Source: Chamaea fasciata
Lineage: Eukaryota; Chordata; Aves; Passeriformes; Sylviidae
DNA: 64,000 bases
Assembly: GCA_029207755.1 (NCBI GenBank)
Contig: JARCOQ010000005.1
Coordinates: forward strand, 48,511,563-48,575,562
Direction: 5' to 3'
This document shows positions 51,507 through 64,000 of this stretch, piece by piece (position 1 is the stretch's first letter; each line of letters begins with the position of its first letter). The translations under genes and the position numbers were made by a program. The notes under the pieces are model-generated. The model searched no databases. It had not been told where the DNA came from and saw only the letters and a list, made by a program, of their open reading frames with translations.

Positions 51507-51790
51507 GCCACCGCTCCCCCGCACCTCCTCCGAGAGCCGGGAGGCGGCGGGGCTTTAAGAAGTTCCTTCGCTCAGGGCAGGTCTCGCCACTGCCCCCGCC
51601 TCCTCCGGCGCCCGCCCCGGCCGCGGCGACCCGTGCTGGAGGTGGCCCTGCCCGGGACGGTTGCTCCCAGCGCCGCTCGCCGGGATCTGTCCCGGGAGCG
51701 GCGGCATTCTTCCTGCCCCGATACCGGCTTGGAGACCCCAAGGCCTGGCTGAGGTGTGGGAATCACTCCTGGCCGAGGTCCGGCCCCGCA
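50985..51790. promoter_or_regulatory. PLBD1: CpG island and PLBD1 promoter
   Basis: G+C rises abruptly and CpG is dense, in contrast to the A/T-rich flanks. The island covers PLBD1 exon 1, the start of intron 1 and about 280 bp upstream. On the PLBD1 strand, GC-box sequence (ggggcgggcgcc, 51618-51607) and a weak TATA-like cttaaag near 51555 lie 50-110 bp upstream of the ATG. Such islands usually drive broadly active transcription with dispersed start sites. Confidence 0.85.
51428..51506 (-). CDS. PLBD1: PLBD1 coding exon 1, signal peptide
   Basis: ATG at 51506-51504 in good context (ggtggcATGG). It encodes 26 residues, [12 protein letters not shown] then [14 protein letters not shown], a typical signal peptide of short basic start, hydrophobic core and small residues at the end. 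The donor gcag|gtgagg follows, leaving one base that completes Glu27 with exon 2. The open frame continues upstream of the ATG only to a GTG (51524), which is not a plausible eukaryotic start. Confidence 0.92.
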
Positions 51791-54428
51791 GGGTAGTGAA
51801 GACGGGTCCCCAGGCAGGTGCCTGTGGGTCCCCTGGGCTTCCCCAGGGTGATTAACCTAAAAGGGGCGAAGGTTTACTAAGAAACGCCTCCGAAAAGACA
51901 CAAGAGGAGTTGGGCGATGCCTTGCCAAACTATGCGTTTTGTATCACGGGAAGGGCAGCTTTCAGCCCTGTTGGGAACAGCAACTGCTGTGTGTGTCCCA
52001 GCAGAAGAAACGAGGGACAGAACTTTTCCTAGGGTTTACAGACAGACAGCTTTCCGTGGGGTTTTCCTTTGCACCCGTGATTCAGACCATTTTGAGGCAC
52101 TGCGTTTTTGTCTCGCCCAGTGTTAGATATTCTGCCATTATCCTAAAAGGACCATAATTTGGAGTTTGTGTTTCAGTAATTGTTTGAGACAGTTTGAATT
52201 TGATACCGGTGCCTGTAATAGCCTCATGTAACAAGGTCACATGCCAACCAGTTCAGGCCAAGTAGCAAGTCTTGGCCTCAAGCCCAGGGTAGGAGCACTG
52301 TATCTCCAGGCTGCAGGGATCCTTCCATTCCTATCACTGCTTTGTTCTGGGCTAGTTTTCACATAGAGAGAAGGAAAAAATAGACATTTAAACCAGAAAC
52401 CAGGATTTTTTGAAAGAGTAGTCAAAGTTGATTTTATTTTGATGTGTAGGTAACAGATACCTGCAGGTACATAACCACGTGAAAAAGAAATCTACCAGAA
52501 GATGGGTCCATCAACTCATTGCTAAGGTAACTATTTCTCTTCACAAAATGATACAACATTTATTATCTGAAGAACACTGGAAAGACAAGGGTTGCTGAAA
52601 ACTAAGCACTGTTTGAAGTTATTCTCTCAACGTCAGCAGACGTGCTCTGAAATAATTTGTATCTCAGGGGTGTCAAGGATGGAACCCATAAAACTCTTCT
52701 TTAAAAAGAGAAGTTAGGTCACTTGTATCACTTCAAAGATCAGAACAGCTCTGCTGGGAGTAATCATAGTGGTCGTCTTCATGCTTGATGAGTCCAGCAT
52801 TTGTCACTACATTGCAGCTACACTTGCTGAGTGTTTCTGCTACAACAACCAGAATAGCCTAGCAGAGCCCAGTAGATCAGCAGTCACACCCAAGAACCGG
52901 GACACAAAGCTTCTTGATTGGCACCATGAGGTAGGAAATAGCAGACTTTATATTTTTGTTGTACTCATACTCTTTTTAATACAAACCAGTTTTAGCACAT
53001 CAGGGGTTTGGGTTTTTTTCCTATCCTCATCCCAATGAATGTTTCCATTAGGACACAGACAGAGGATGGTATAGTATTAATGCCAGTTTCAGATTGGTTA
53101 TATATAATGTGAATGCTGTGGGTACAAACTTTCTGCTATTTTTCTGTATTGTGTATCATAAGTGTAGGAATTTACATTTATTAGGTGAGAGTATAAGCCC
53201 TACAGAACCTCATTATTTAATTTTTCCAGTAATCTTTGCACTTCAGATCTATTTACATCTACATTGTTCTTTTGATGTGTGTGTGTGTTCTTACAAAGCC
53301 AGCTTCTTTTAAAAAGAAAAAACAGGCAATTGGATTGCTCTATTTTAATTCTTTTTATGTTGTTTAGTTGAGCAAAAATGCTGTTCAAAACTATAAAATA
53401 ATGATTTTTGCACCAATTTTATTGTTTGAATACTGACCAATATTTGACAATGGTGGAAGTAGTTCCGCTTTGAAAGCCAAGAACGCACAAAAGGCCCTTG
53501 CAAAAGCAGATGTTATTCACTCGCTAGATGTTATTTCTTCATGTGAGTACTGATTTTATTTTACATGCAGCCCCTGTGCTTTTGTTGCTTTTTAAAGCTG
53601 TCTCTTAATACCAGTGCCATAGTGTCAGTTGAAAAACGAGTCATCTGAGTAAAACCTGCTTGACTGCAAAACTGCATCCAAAAGTTGAATTGAAAAGGTC
53701 TGAGGTTAAGAAGTCCAGATAATTTTATTTCCTTAATTTCTGTTTCACTTCTGGTTTGGGGGCAGAAGCAGAAGTGGTGAAAAGATATGAAAGTGTCTTG
53801 TTTTGCAAGAATGAGAGAGTTTCATTTTTCAGGCCCAGGAGATTCAGATAAACTTTAGAAACAATACTTCTGGAATAATCTCCTAGTGTAAATAACAGAA
53901 GTGTTGTCTCTTGAACAAAGTGAGCTTGATTACAGAAAACACAGAGGAAAACAGCAGAAGAAACAAAATAGCAACATATCCAGATTTTACATATGATATA
54001 TTTAATTATATTTTCAGATATATTGCACCAAATCTTTCTTCAAATAAAAATTACAGATTAGATACAACATCTAAAGGTCATAACAGATTAAGGTTTTGCT
54101 GTGAATATTTTCAGAAGTGGATTATTGAACAGGCTATCACAGTTTAAAAAAAAATAACTACAACAAAAACCCTCACTATTTTCCAGACTCAAGTGCAAAC
54201 ACTTTCATTTACCCCAAATCATGCTGCATGTGCCCTATCGAAGTCATCCAACAATTCCAATGTTACAGTGACGAGAGGTTTGATTTACTTATAGCAGGTC
54301 AGACGGTAAATAGGATGCTTGAAAAGGTGTTTTCTTTTTCCTTTAACTGAGTCTATAAGCCTCCAGCCTCCACATGAAGTTGTCCAGAAAGTTGCTGCAG
54401 CTTTTTGAGTCACGCTAGACATCCAGTT
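51791..54428. other. Intergenic region between PLBD1 promoter and GUCY2C 3' end
   Basis: About 2.6 kb. It probably includes the 3' UTR of GUCY2C at its right end. Candidate - strand poly(A) signals are ATTAAA at 54006-54001 and AATAAA at 53729-53724, 53560-53555 and 53423-53418. No open frame or repeat here looks meaningful. Confidence 0.6.
53724..53729 (-). terminator. GUCY2C: Candidate GUCY2C poly(A) signal
   Basis: AATAAA on the - strand, 700 bases after the GUCY2C stop. An ATTAAA at 54006-54001 is closer but weaker, and two further AATAAA lie downstream. Which one is used cannot be told. Confidence 0.35.
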
Positions 54429-63688
<9,260 letters not shown>

Positions 63689-64000
63689 CTGTAAAGTTTC
63701 TCTAGTACATGAAAAAGATAAAAGTTTTAAACAAAAAAGCATAAGAAGGACATTTATTGTGTATAACAGTCTGCAATGTTACAAGGTACTGTAAAAACAG
63801 AAGTCTTGATGACAATTCCCTCATTTTGATGTGAATTTCAACTTTGGAGCCTTTCTAAATACATGGCACAGGACCAAAACAGGTTGGCTTGAAGGTCCCT
63901 GAAAGTAAAATTAATAGAAATGTACATGAGTATTTACTGGTCACAGTAGACATGGTCATGGCATCTTTCCAAATGAATGTTGGGCATCATTAGTGTGCAT
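63689..64000 (-). other. GUCY2C: GUCY2C intron, to the window edge
   Basis: No segment here continues the kinase-homology frame, so the preceding exon lies beyond position 64000. Confidence 0.7.

Noticed and set aside
51507..51524. An upstream GTG start adding six residues to PLBD1
   Set aside because: Non-ATG starts are rare in animals and the ATG at 51506 has a good context and directly opens the signal peptide.
50906..51796. A 296-codon + strand open frame over the CpG island
   Set aside because: Long open frames on both strands are expected in GC-rich DNA. The product is Pro/Arg/Gly-rich without domains and it overlaps PLBD1 exon 1 in antisense.

Overview
The window is vertebrate nuclear DNA, almost certainly from a bird. 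It holds short exons with GT-AG introns, 3'-end fragments of the avian LINE CR1, a solo LTR of a type common in bird genomes, and a GC-rich CpG-island promoter. There is no sign of bacterial, phage or CRISPR content.

Three protein-coding genes can be reconstructed from spliced homology. They lie in the order I recall for mammals (ATF7IP - PLBD1 - GUCY2C). (1) The last three coding exons of ATF7IP run on the + strand (450-4781), ending in a fibronectin type III domain. Candidate poly(A) signals follow up to about 9.7 kb, so the 3' UTR may be about 5 kb. (2) The whole PLBD1 gene runs on the - strand (51506 down to 13550). Its eleven coding exons join in phase into a 544-residue phospholipase B-like protein with a signal peptide and the presumed Ntn nucleophile at Cys224. 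A CpG island covers its first exon, and its poly(A) signal lies just 3' of the stop. (3) The last nine coding exons of GUCY2C run on the - strand (63688 down to 54429). They encode the end of the kinase-homology domain, the coiled-coil linker, the complete guanylate cyclase domain and the C-terminal tail. The 5' part of this gene lies beyond the right edge.

Layout: 1-449 ATF7IP intron; 450-4781 ATF7IP exons; 4782-about 9745 probable 3' UTR; about 9745-13480 convergent intergenic DNA with no recognised gene; 13550-51506 PLBD1, whose introns hold a solo LTR (16.05-16.62 kb), a second probable LTR (42.39-43.08 kb), CR1 fragments, a CCAAT/TATA cluster (46.55-47.17 kb) and simple repeats; about 51-51.8 kb CpG island; 51.8-54.4 kb intergenic; 54429-63688 GUCY2C; 63689-64000 intron.

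The three genes do not form a functional pathway. ATF7IP is a nuclear heterochromatin cofactor, PLBD1 a lysosomal or secreted hydrolase, and GUCY2C a membrane receptor cyclase. I found no undescribed biological system. The points most worth a second look are local: a longer linker before the PLBD1 nucleophile, a duplicated 46-bp unit beside a PLBD1 splice acceptor, LTR and promoter-like insertions inside PLBD1 introns, and a PDZ-ligand-like end on GUCY2C.
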